A stretch of 29,756 nucleotides of DNA from Carex sylvatica. Lineage: Eukaryota > Streptophyta > Magnoliopsida > Poales > Cyperaceae. Both the position numbers and the translations under genes were made by a program. Below, piece after piece: positions 1 to 11,400 of this stretch. The stretch lies in assembly GCA_964058845.1 (NCBI GenBank), contig CAXKVR010000346.1, forward strand, positions 1 through 29,756, in the 5' to 3' direction. The notes below the pieces were generated by a model that was given only the letters and a program-made list of their open reading frames with translations, had not been told where the DNA came from and searched no databases. The stretch's first letter is position 1, and each line of letters opens with the position of its first letter.

Positions 1-36
1 GGTTTAAATTTGGGTTGATGATTGCTCTTGAAATAG

Positions 37-1555
37 AAACCTGATATGTGTTTACTCCAAGAAACACATGTATGATGAACCTGAGCTAGTTGAGATGAAG
101 AGGAGAGCAAATACCAGAAGTTTGAAGGAAATGGCTTTGCTTTTACGGTGAGCTGTTGTGTCTTGAGCTCTATTTTCTTTTTCGTTTTTCTCAATTTAAT
201 TTCTAACTCTAAAATGGTTCATATTACTATTATTGCTTGTTTCTTTTCCTTTTCTAGGATTTTTTTTTTTGCAAAATTCCTAGATATTATCAAAGTACTA
301 CAGAAAGCTCCTCTTCTTTTCATTATTTGCACAAGCCCCTATTTCATCTATAAACTAATCCATGCCCTACTGTAAGCCACCATTTTGGATAGTCTAATCC
401 TATACAACAAACTGAAAAGGCCCTTAATCTAATTGAAGTCAAATTATTTAAATTTTATTTTTTAAGTGTTCATTTCAAATTAGGTTATTTTCATGGTTTC
501 ATTACAGAAGGTTGGAGTTGTTTGTGTTTTCCAAGAATTTTTACACAATAATAAGAAAAGTGCTATTGTGGTTGGAGCTGAAATCTTTTTTTATTCAATG
601 TAACAGAGGTGGATCTCAGATAATATGGATTGCGCCAAGTGGTGGAAGGGACCGTCCTGATCCCATAACAGGAGAATGGCATCCGGTTAGTTTCTGTTAT
701 TATCATGCTTTTTGTATTTTACAGATGCAATATCATTAGCTTACATCAGCTCTGGGAAAAAAAATTAAAACAAGGGCAGACCCCTTTTGATGCGTCATCA
801 ACCGATAACATGAGAAGACTTGCTGAGCATTGCCACACACCAGCGCACATATATCCTCTTGCACTGCTATGTTATGAGATCATGCCTCCTCCCCGCCAGG
901 TAATATTATTTTCCCTCCTGAAAGATAATTCAGTAATTGTGAATTTACATTATAATTTCTATATATTGAATTTTTACTTTTTTCAGGTCGAGAAGCAAAT
1001 AGGAGAGAGAAGAAAAATATCTTTCCATGGAGTTGGCTTGTCCGTTGGCCCGGAAATGAACTTCCAGCAGGTTACTTCCCATTGCAAGGAAATTGAAGAG
1101 GTTCGTTCTGGCTACTAAGTCTTGTATTTTCTTTTGAAAGGTATGTGGGTGCCCCTGCAAATGAGTAACTCGTATTTACAGAATAGTGCCAAAGCTATTC
1201 TTTTCATTCTAACCATGTAGAGAGGGATACTTGAGTTTCTTTTTGAGAAAGCATGTGGTTCATCATTTTTTGTGGGGTATGTGGTAAATTGCAATCATTT
1301 ATATCTACCGTGTGCCTACTTTTTCGGAGTATGGGTAATGCAGAATTGCGTGTATTTTTTTTCTTATGTTCATACTGCTTTAGTTTTATATATCTCTGTT
1401 GTTTCATATATTGACAGGGTAAAGAGGTGTTTTCACAGGCTTTGTATGAATCTGTGACAAGGCAGTACAATGCCCTCAAATCTGCTATCTATGGAAACAA
1501 AGGACTGGGTGCCTCAAGTGATTCCATCTCCCTTTCTCAACCTTGGCAACCTTAG
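37..1555 (+). CDS. ATS1: Plastid glycerol-3-phosphate acyltransferase, C-terminal part (5' end outside window)
   Basis: This enzyme transfers an acyl group from acyl-ACP to the sn-1 position of glycerol-3-phosphate in the plastid stroma, the first step of the prokaryotic glycerolipid pathway. Five exons are visible: 37-147, 607-685, 780-899, 987-1100 and 1418-1555. All internal borders are GT-AG and the phases join cleanly, giving 186 residues up to a TAG stop that is followed directly by a second TAG. The first exon starts at an acceptor (AG at 35-36), because an in-frame TGA at 29-31 rules out upstream coding. Recognisable plant GPAT blocks are [17 protein letters not shown], then [19 protein letters not shown] (acyltransferase block III, with the substrate-binding Arg), then [15 protein letters not shown] (block IV) and the family terminus SLSQPWQP. 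The H(X4)D catalytic block lies off the left edge. Introns of 459 bp (148-606) and 317 bp (1101-1417) hold nothing else recognisable. The family call is firm; the symbol follows Arabidopsis. Confidence 0.95.
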
Positions 1556-2195
1556 TAGTTAAGGCTATAATTTCCTTCCTTTTTTTAGGTGAAAATATTA
1601 AATTCAAGTTCACTCCATGTTGTCCTGACTTGATTTTCTGAAGTTGCATTTTTCTTGGCCTCAAGCAGATGGACTCTACTGCTCGAGCACTCTATGCTTC
1701 TATACTGATATTCTGAAGAAAACGAGTAATTTTTTTTTACAGTTTAACTACCCAATACCAATCAACGTGTTAGGAAGTCTTCTGTGGAGATCCAGTGATA
1801 TAAAGGTACTATGACTACTATTTTTGTATCAGACTTACTGACCGTGGGGAAATTGTAGTGGTTTGGATTGGATACCTTCTGATATTTGAATTGTGTTTTT
1901 TTTTGTTGGTGCTTTTTTAGTTGGGTCGCAACTCGCAACGTGTGGGATTGATTTTGGGTTGAATTAAATTGTGTACTGTCAGTAGGTACCCTGAGCTGGA
2001 GTTGTAATCTATAGTACAAACTAGCTAGTTTTTACTTTAATACAGATACCCCCTTCCATTTGTCATAGATACTTCAATGGTGATTATAGCTTCAGGAGGT
2101 CAAAATGGTTGAAGAATTGCAAACTGTCGCTTGTAGCCAAGCTTCTTACTTTGGGGGGTTTTGCATTGGTCTTTTGCTTATTGAAACATCTACTC

Positions 2196-2242
<47 letters not shown>

Positions 2243-3160
2243 TTGCTCCTTTAAAGGCCATACTGAATTAGGTCATTAGCTTGTGATGTAATGGCCGGTG
2301 AGTTTGTAAATATAAAAGCTGCTGGTCATGAGTCAATTGATTTTGGTTACTGTCTGTCTGTTTAATCCAATTCTTCTTTAAGAATAATTGTTTTTTTAGC
2401 TTTTGGGGACCTCATTCATCTATTTTGCGTGTTTTGTGAAGTTTTCAAGTCCCAATTAGAAGCACAGATTGGCAATATTATGTGATAATTGTATAATTGA
2501 TTGTATAGATGTATAACTAAAGAACGATTACTAAATTTGTAAGCTCAGTACAATTTCAGCATTAGCTTGCAATTGGTTTACAATTAGAATTACAGCCACA
2601 GGAACGTAAACTTAAAATTGGAAAATTATTAACCTATAATTAATGAAGCAACAAATGTTATGTAGAAACAAATCTGTTGGAAAATTAATAAACAAAACCG
2701 ACAGATCTGCATTAAATATGGTCACCCATCTGCTTGTGAGTTTATATATATGCACTAATTCAAATTGATTAATCAAATTTTAAGCAAAAATATATGTGAA
2801 AATACATGTACAGTGTATTGTGCAAGCCTATTTTGTTATTAATTTTTTGCGGTTGCGATTTCAAGTAAAATAAGTATCATTAAAACTAATAGATACAATT
2901 TAATGAGCAAAACTAACATGTGATGTGCACAACTCCAGAAGTTTATTGAATTGTCTTCAAATGACGAATCCAAACCGTTGAAATAATCTACTTTATGAGT
3001 GATGCATGTACATGCAAAATTTTAAAAGTTTTGAATTAATTTAGTACAAAATTAATAATAAAAAATGAATACATAAACTTATAAATAGTTCATTTAAATG
3101 TACTTATTTGTCCGGAAAAAACATGTTCCAACATTATTTTAGTAAGAATTTCCAATCTGA
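1556..3160. other. Intergenic region between ATS1 and RPN9
   Basis: This stretch contains the 3' UTR of the acyltransferase gene (roughly to 2050, end not determinable) followed by AT-rich DNA. A 40-bp AT dinucleotide run lies at 2199-2238. A weak inverted pair (TCTGTTGG near 2671 and CCGACAGA near 2698) could form a small hairpin. No reading frame here resembles a protein, and I see no RNA gene. Confidence 0.7.
2199..2238. repeat. (AT)20 microsatellite
   Basis: An uninterrupted AT dinucleotide run of about 40 bp downstream of the acyltransferase gene. It is likely length-polymorphic. Confidence 0.95.
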
Positions 3161-3317
3161 CAATCGTTGTAATGGGCCTTATATAGTCCGGTCCATAAGT
3201 TATGTTTGGGCTACAATCGTTGTAATGGGCCTTATATAGTCCGGTCCATAAGTTATGTTTGGGCTACAATCGTTGTAATGGGCCTTATATAGTCCGGTCC
3301 ATAAGTTATGTTTGGGC
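3161..3317 (+). promoter_or_regulatory. Three 53-bp tandem repeats forming the probable RPN9 core promoter
   Basis: Copies start at 3161, 3214 and 3267 and are identical except for the end of the third copy. Each copy carries TGGGCC (3173-3178 in copy 1), a TATA-like TTATATAG (3179-3186) and TGGGCT (3207-3212; TGGGCC in copy 3). TGGGCY is the plant site II element, typical of promoters of housekeeping and proteasome genes and bound by TCP-type factors. The last TATA-like site (3285-3292) lies about 250 bp before the RPN9 ATG, with a CT-rich leader in between. Promoter function is inferred from motifs and position; the repeats themselves are seen directly. Confidence 0.8.
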
Positions 3318-3412
3318 CAGGGCCGGTACAAGTTGGAATCGGAATCTCTTGATGCACACGAAAGGAGTCAGATCAGACGGACCAAACCCCGCAAATCCTA
3401 ATCGAGCTAGGG

Positions 3413-3536
3413 TTTTCTCTCTCTCTCTCTCTTAAGATCTCGATCCATCTCACTTCAGGCTCTTCTTCTTCTCCAAGAAAAGAGAGAACCAGATCATTAC
3501 AACTCTCCTCCTCCTCCTCCTCCTCTACTCCGTCGT
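3413..3536 (+). repeat. CT-rich 5' leader of RPN9 with CT and CTC microsatellites
   Basis: A pyrimidine-rich stretch holds a CT run (about 3416-3433) and a CTC/TCC run (about 3505-3526), ending just before the RPN9 start codon. Such tracts are common in plant 5' UTRs. Confidence 0.75.
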
Positions 3537-3541
3537 TTGTA

Positions 3542-6226
3542 ATGGCGCTCCAGTTCCTCGAGTCGCAGAGGGAGTTGCACCCGGAGTTGGCCGAGTGGTA
3601 CACTGCTCTCGCAGACCTCTACCAGCAGAAGCTATGGCACCAGCTCACGCTCAAGCTGGAGCAGTTCGTTACACTCGCTGTAGTGCAGGTTAGGATTCTT
3701 TTCTCTCATATTTTATGGACTGCAGGAGATAAATTTTTCAAGCTTCTTCTTTTCTTTGTTGTGGCGCTGGATTCTATGTTAAAATTTGAGTTTGTGTGAC
3801 CACTTTTGAACCTCTCTGTTATTTGTTGGGGGAATTGAAGGGGTAATTCCACTTCTTGCATGCACTTCAACCTATGAAGTTGTAATTGGTAACTGATTGT
3901 GTTTCTATCAGGTTTATTTCCATAGGTGGGGTGCTTAAGTTGAATGTGTAGTCTGTTTATTGGTCTGATGATTGATAACACTCAAATAAGGTTCAATCTA
4001 TAGCATAGGTTTGGGTTTAGGTCTAGCAATGTTGCAAATTTTTCTTAGAGCCTTTTACTTTGACTATTACTCCAAATGGGAAGGATATACTGACAACCAA
4101 ACAAGTTTGACAACTGCAATAACCAACAAAGTATGTATCGTCACCAAACTCTGGAGCTGCAGATATGCTGCATCTCACAAAATTTAGCACAACTTGAAAT
4201 TCACCTGGTCACTGATCAAGATCATATAAAACGGAACTGTTAAATTTTCATATCTAGCAATGGATGATCAACAATTGGTTTTCAAATTGCACTAAAGCCT
4301 ATGTAAATTACAGAGAACATATTTATAGTTATGGTTCTTTTGTATGGATAAGTATTTTACCAGCTGTCATGGTTGTCATATTTTTTTGTCAATACAACCT
4401 GCCCATAAATCAAATAGGGCTAATTTTATTATTCCTCGTCTTACAGATAAAGTTGTAATTTTTATATTTGTTTAAAAGTCGTCTGAATTGTTTTTAGGCT
4501 GGGGATGCTCTGATACAACTCTACAACAACTTTATCTCTGATTTCGAAACAAAAATCAACCTTCTCAAGCTCGCACATTTTGCTGTTATAGTTTCTCGTC
4601 AGTACACTGACAAAGATTCAGCAATCAACTATCTTGAGGGGGTGATTGGAAAACTGCGGGAAACTAGGGAGTTGCGAGTCGAAGAGCCGGTGCTATATGT
4701 AAAGATGCAGGTAGCTGCACTCCATTTGGAGACGGGAAACCATAAGGATTGTAAGAAGCTTTTAGAAGAAGGGAAGAGCACTTTAGATAGCATGACAGAT
4801 GTTGACCCCACGGTGCATGCGAGTTTCTATTGGATCTCTTCCCAATACCACAAATCCCGTCAGGAGTTTGCTGAGTTTTACAAAAGTGCCCTTCTTTATC
4901 TGGCCTACACCTCAGTGGAATCTCTTTCCGAATCATTCAAGCTGGTATTATTTCCCAGGCCTTCTCTTGTTGGTTTCTCCCTCAACTATAGAAATATAAT
5001 TTACACCCTACTCAGTTTAACAAAATTTACCCTTCTATATCCAGGCACACAACCACCATAGTTGTTTAATATCATTACGTATTGATTAATGTATCACCCG
5101 TGGGTTCCCGGCTGAAGGCAATAAATAAATATAGTATGAATGTTTTGTAGTTTTGAATTATATCATGTTGTAAAGATAAATTCTACTTTTTTTTTTCCTT
5201 GACAGTTTATCTAGTTATGACTGTTTTTTGTAAAGATCTTCTAAATTATGATATTATGACCACACCAGGACTTGGCATTTGATCTATCACTTGCGGCATT
5301 ACTTGGGGACAACATCTACAACTTTGGTGAGCTGCTAGCTCATCCTATTGTAAGTACCACAAATATTTCCCTCTCTACTGAGGGTACATCTTTTTTGTAC
5401 TCTGCAGAATTGTCTTCTCCAATTATTTAATTTTGTGTGTATAATACAGATAAACAGTCTAATAGGGTCAAAGGTTGAGTGGGTGTACCACATACTCCAG
5501 GCATTTAATGCTGGCAACCTGGTGCAATACCAGGAACTGTGCCAGGTTCACAACGCGGCTTTGAGTTCTCAACCTGCACTGGTACAGCATGAGCGTAAGC
5601 TTCTTGAAAAGATCAACATACTCTGCCTTATGGAAACCATCTTTAGGTATTAAATTTTTGGTTCTTGTTAGTTTATTCTTTTTGTTATCTTTTTCTCTGT
5701 AATTTTTTTTCTTCTGCTCTTTGTCCTGGTCAAGTATTGAATCACCTAACTGATTCTGGTATCTTGTTCCATGGATCTTGTATCAGTATGTGCCAATTAG
5801 AATATTTTGATGAATGCTTTATTTTTATATATTTTTATTTTTAATAGCCGGCCATCAGAGGACAGAACAATTCCACTGAGTGTGATTGCTGAGAGAACCA
5901 AGCTTTCCATCACTGATGTTGAGCATCTTCTCATGAAGAGTCTTTCGGTAATTTTTTTTTTTACTTATATAATAGCTTTCCAAATCCTTTGCACAGTCAA
6001 TATGATATATGCTAATTCGCATGCATAAATATGTGCACAGGTGCATCTAATAGAAGGAATAATTGATCAAGTGGAGGGTACAGTGCATGTGTCATGGGTA
6101 CAGCCAAGGGTATTGGGAATCCCTCAGATCAAATCTCTGACAGCACGGCTCGATGCCTGGGTTGATAAGGTTCATACTGCATTGCTATCTGTTGAAGCCG
6201 AGACACCTGACCTTGTTGCTGCATAA
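3542..6226 (+). CDS. RPN9: 26S proteasome non-ATPase regulatory subunit RPN9 (PSMD13 homologue)
   Basis: RPN9 is a scaffold subunit of the lid of the 19S regulatory particle, needed to assemble the lid around the RPN11 deubiquitinase. Six exons join in frame with GT-AG borders: 3542-3688, 4498-4944, 5269-5349, 5450-5646, 5848-5947 and 6041-6226, giving 385 aa, the usual family length. The N-terminal half is helical-repeat sequence (for example LADLYQQKLWHQLTLKLEQF, ALLYLAYTSVESLSESFKL). The C-terminal half is a PCI domain with a winged helix (IPLSVIAERTKLSITDVEHL, then SLSVHLIEGIIDQVEGTVHV), ending VEAETPDLVAA as in other plant RPN9 proteins. The start is the first ATG after the CT-rich leader and gives the conserved N-terminus. 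The first intron is long (809 bp), as is usual for a plant promoter-proximal intron. The gene is convergent with the CSLD gene. Confidence 0.97.
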
Positions 6227-8416
6227 AAACAAAATTAGACGTGTGCTATTGACCTCTGTGGCCCTTTTACAAGTTCATAAGACAGTTCTTTTAGAAAAGA
6301 CAAACAAGAGGGATTTGTTGTAGAGCCTGGTAGGGGCCATTTGTTTAAGATCTGTTGGAAAGCTTTTTGTGAGGCTCAGCTGCTGAGTTCTAGAGGCTGA
6401 TTCTGTGCTATTTTCTTTTTATCTTCAAAGTAATATCTGTTATTGTTAGACTCGTGCCTAAGCCTCTATATTATGGGCCTGAAGATTTGCCATGGTGTCT
6501 CTGTTTATCTTCTTTGTTTTTGCAATAGTTTTTTCATAATATCCTCAAGTTTTCGTTGTGTTGTGACAACTGAAACATGTTAGGTGTAATGCTGCTATTT
6601 TTTTAAATGGATAAAAAAATGGATAAATTCGGTAACGAGTGATATAAAGGTTCCAAGGCTTACTCTCTCTAGTTATTTTGTCCTAATATTTGGCTCAAGC
6701 TCTCGCATTCCCAAGGTTTAATGCATGTGGTCAGTTGTGAATTTTGTTGCATTTCGAAATAAATGTACCAATAAAAAGCAGATGAAGAAACTTGTCAAGT
6801 TATTACGTTTCTGTGCGAAATGAATCTACATTTTTATTTGAGCCGGTGAAAACAGACCCGAGAAAAATAGTTTGAAAATTGTTCTAGTCCGAACCGGCTC
6901 AGATCATTCCTGGATTCTAGAACGGTTCAGACAGAAAAAGAAAAGAAATTGAAAGGCCATTACAGACCCAATGCTGCTAATAGTAGTTACATTACATGCA
7001 AGCTGGGTTGAAATTCAGGTGTTGGTTCAATTCGAAATCTTTATAAATTTTGGAATTGGGCTTTCCGCTTTCGTCTGTCATTCGAATTTGCGGTTAAGCA
7101 AATCCGGATTTTGATTTTGCTGTTTGAATTGAATGTTTGAAACATATCCAATGAAGATCGTAATTAATTAAATCTTTGACAAATCGGACGGACTGCTGAT
7201 GCCAAAACACTTCTTTCTGCCATGCCCCCGTGGTCTCAAATCTCAATCCAATCCAATCCAACACAAAACACCTTCCTCTCTCTCACACGGTTTGGTTTCC
7301 CTAAGCTGCTTCTTGTGGGTGCAACCCGGTTCATGCAATGGTGCCTTTTCTAAAGCTGCTCACAGACAACATTATAAAAGAGCTGAAGCCGAAGCTATAA
7401 AGGCATCTCTTTTTTTGGTTTTGTCGAGGGTGAATTAATGCGTCTGTTCATACAAGTTTGCACTTGTGCTGTTTGAGGAAATGACTAGGTATCATTTTCA
7501 GCCCAATACATTTTCCAAAGTCTAATTATAGATGACTGTTAAAATTGGTCAGGTTACTATCACAGTAAGGTCTATGAGAGATAATTCTGAAAGTTCCTCA
7601 TATATAGAATTTTGAGTTATTTCAATTATTAGCTTCCGTGGTTATCCATATCATGCCACTTTGTTTCAATAGCTTATACCAACTAGGAACAGTACTGGAT
7701 AGTGTACCTGACATGTACTATGTACATGCTGCTGTTTTGTGCAGGCTGGTCAAGGGAAGTACTATACAACCATAAAGGTTTTAAGAGAAGTGATTTTGGA
7801 AAGGCATTAGATTAGCTAGATGCATCATGCTAAACCGTTCATACAAATGGCTATTCAGGGCGTGTATAAAAGCAGAAGCACATGTCTCGTCTGACTGGAT
7901 GAGGTGGTAAGGTTTTTCACCAAACTTGCATATCAATTTGGATTTTTACAAGTATTTTTTGTTGTAATTACTGAACCGTGGTAAGATGTTATGTTCTATT
8001 TGACTTTTGATTTTTAGAAAAATAACTCAAATTATATTGCACTGCTAAGATAAAAATAAACAATATTCTAATCATTTTGGTAGTTTGTCTCAAAGAATCA
8101 TTATTAACATAGTAAAGACATTGTTTTAAATGTACCGATGTATTCTTTTACACATCTTTTAATGTCTAAATCACCCGACTTACAAAAAAACGGTGAAAAA
8201 AGAATCACAAAATAACTTCTTCTAAACATGTGTGCATATTAAACAAAAACCCCGAAGATTGTTTTCCCCACTTCATGGGGGCATCAAAATCTATCCACGA
8301 GACAGAAATGAATCAAACTAGCAAATATAATTTAAACACACTATGTAATTTGGTTTTCCTCCTTCCATCTTCCCATCTTGTTCTTACCTTGGGGTGCAAT
8401 AGACCAAAGAATTGAA
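6227..8416. other. Tail-to-tail intergenic region between RPN9 and CSLD
   Basis: It holds the RPN9 3' UTR on the left (to roughly 6560) and the CSLD 3' UTR on the right (from roughly 8200). The middle is unassigned. A CCAAT-type run (CAATC repeated near 7244-7258), a CT run near 7275-7284 and two TATA-like octamers (TATAAAAG at 7373-7380 and 7865-7872) could mark a noncoding transcript, but no conserved reading frame or known RNA fold was recognised. Confidence 0.55.
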
Positions 8417-11400
8417 TCAAGGGAATGTGAAAGATCCACCGACTTGGTTAGAAGCTTGAAGCGATGGAGGCTTGATCGCAATCCAAAGGAGAGAAATGGT
8501 AATGGCGACAAGTCCGGACCATACATAAACAATTGTTGGTGTCCTTCCTCTCCTTCCCATGAGACCCTTTGCGAATGGATATAAATGTGCCAGCACCCAG
8601 AAAGCAAAAAACACTCCACCGAGAAGCTTGCTCCATTGCGGGATTGTGCTATAAACAGTTCGGCTGAAACCAACGGCAATTGCCACAAGATTGATCATGA
8701 TGATAACAAGTGGCGGGATCATCAGAGATGTCCATTTCACTTCATAGAGCTCGGCATAGTCATCCTCTTCATCGTCAGTAGAAGACTTCGATGTGAGTGT
8801 AAAGGAGATTTCTATTCCAGCCACGACTTTCAGCAAGCCCTGAACAACGGCTGCTAGATGAGCACTGGTGCCTCCAATCAGCCAGAACTGCTCATTTCGC
8901 CACCATTCTTCTAGAGAAATTCCAGACCACTTGATTTCTAATAGGGCGAGGAGCATCAGGGTCACAGTAATGATCAGTAGGTAGACAAGAAAAGTGATAT
9001 TTAGGGTTTGGACAATGAACTGGCCAGAGAACAAAGAGAGAGCAGGGAGGAAACAGTAGACTATGAGGAAGATGGAGGTAAATGGGTAAATGCCGACATT
9101 GAGGTAGGCAATGCGCTGAAGGATCTTCATTTTCGGGGAGGCAAGGAGGGCATTGTTACGGGAGAAAAAGATCTCGACTGAACCGGTAGCCCACCGCAGC
9201 ACCTGGTGCAGACGATCCGTGAGATTGATTGGCGCGGTTCCCCTGAAGGAATCACGGGAGGTTACACAGTAGACTGATTTCCAGCCACGGTTGTGCATGC
9301 GGTAGCCCGTGACCACATCCTCTGTCACCGATCCATAAATCCAGCCAACACGAGTACCCCACTCTGTCTTCTCCTCATACCTGTTGCAGAATTTGAACAA
9401 GATTAGCAATGCTTTTTATTTGGAGTATGAATGTATGGTTGTTTATAAGGACAAGTACTGGAGGCTTTAATTGGCACTTAGTAACTTGTGCTAAAAAATA
9501 ACACAAGCAAAAGTTATTAGCTATTAAAAATAAAAACTGAAGGTAAACACCAAAAAAAAATGCAAAGAACAAATTTTAAGGAGAATGTTGTTACTGAAAA
9601 CGGAGAATTTCTTTTATGTTGTTGAAAAGTTAAATAGAAGTACCAGCAAGAGATGACAGAAATGGCCTCAGCAACAATGGAAGCATCGAGCATCTCACGG
9701 GGAACAGTGAGGGCACCCGGCGGGCGGCCATTCTTGACTGAGGGGTGATCAGCCAATGGCCGGCCCTGAAACTCTGCAACTGGAATGGAGTCAATGAGGA
9801 ATGATGAGTTGCCGAACTTCTTTGGGAAGGTGGCAAGGTTCATATCGTCATTGTCAAAGTCACCCATGCGGAGGGCAGTTGTTTCCTCGGAATTGGCTGA
9901 GGCTGATGCTTTTCGCTTCCCTGGTAGGCAGCAGCTGAATAGACCTGTTGAGCGATCTTTGGCCCGTGGCGGGTCAAACCCGTACAGAGCAATCCGGCGG
10001 AAGAGACAACCCGTTCCCACATACACAGGACCCTGTTGGGATTTTAAAATCATGACTTCATATGTATTGTAAAACCAAAACACTTTGCAAAGTAATGATT
10101 ACCGATTACAGAATTCTAATTGTCTTTTTAGTTATCAAATTTGATTTCAGAGATGAATTTGCAAATCACCTGAAGACCATCTAGGGCACGCATGTTGACA
10201 TCAAAGAACACAGTATTATGATTTGCATACCGATCAGAGGGATCGATTCCCTCAAACCTTTGAGGGAACTGGATATAGCACAAGCGGTCCCCGCCACGAT
10301 CCATCATGAAGCACATGCCTTCACGAAAAGCGAGAGAGTTGTATACATAGTGATCACAATCCAAGTTGAGGATGAAAGGCCCATTTGACAATATGGCAGA
10401 AGCGCGAACAAGTGCATTCATGGCACCGGCTTTCTTATTGTGGTCGTATCCTGGACGCTTCTCACGGGACATGTAAACCAGCATTGGCAAACGAATGTCT
10501 ACATCATGGAAGTCAATTGGCGATTTCTCACCTCTGCCGTAGATTGGCATGTCAGCAGCCGGTTTTAACATAACCTGAGAATCACAAGAAAGTTTCAAAA
10601 CTCATTTGTTAGATTAATATTGAAAAATCGAATGTTACCTTAGACCAATTTTGAGAAGCCACAAACCACTACCCTTCTTTTGCATGCAATCGAAAGAAGA
10701 AATATCTTTTTGTATTGATTTGAAATGCTGATTTTTAATATTTTTAAATGACAATCATTGAAGGTTGCACATTTTTTACTTGTGGATATTACCTATTAAT
10801 CAATACCTAGTTGAAATGCTGAAATATATATCTGAAATGTCACAAAACTAGAATGATAATTTCTACACTTTAAAGAAAATAGATAATACACGTACGTACC
10901 TGAATGATGCCGGCATGGTCGCCTTTGGAATGATCCTGGGATGGGGTCAGCCAGGTACCTGGCCAGTGGGTTCCATCAGCCATCCATGTCGCCTTTGCTA
11001 TCTTTATCGGCTCAATCATCTCATCTCCTCCAGCCTTTGCCTTCTCTCTCTGCTGGTTCATGGCCTGGATCTCTTCCCTTGCATGGTATGCATCAGATCG
11101 GCGCCTAATTGCATCAGGCAGCCCGTTTATACGTACCTTGTACTCGTCGTACTCTCTCTTGATCCTTCTCCTGTCTTTGACAAAATCAGACTTAACCTTG
11201 TTCTTAAATGGGTCCCTTTTCTGGCTGAAGTAGCTCTCAGGATTTCTTGGCTCAATTTTGTGCTTCTTACAGAAAGGCACCTGTTAATGAAGAAGTAATG
11301 AAATCACTATTCTATTAGAAGTAAGATGTCTGTTTCTTTTTTATTCTTATTACATAATTGCCTGTGGTTCTTGCAAATACTATTTATGAAAAGGTGAAAT

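Noticed and set aside
705..1118. 137-codon plus-strand open frame
   Set aside because: It covers acyltransferase exons 3 and 4 but reads through the introns and past the donor at 1101; the spliced model explains the homology.
4264..4458. 64-codon hydrophobic plus-strand frame
   Set aside because: It lies wholly inside RPN9 intron 1 and its hydrophobicity is what T-rich intron sequence produces.
7024..7040. tRNA B-box-like GGTTCAATTC (and a similar GGTTCGTATC near 15263)
   Set aside because: Neither has a matching A box, acceptor stem or anticodon arm at the right distance.
10915..11298. 127-codon plus-strand open frame
   Set aside because: It is antisense to CSLD exon 4 and is explained by the codon use of that exon; no domain is recognisable.
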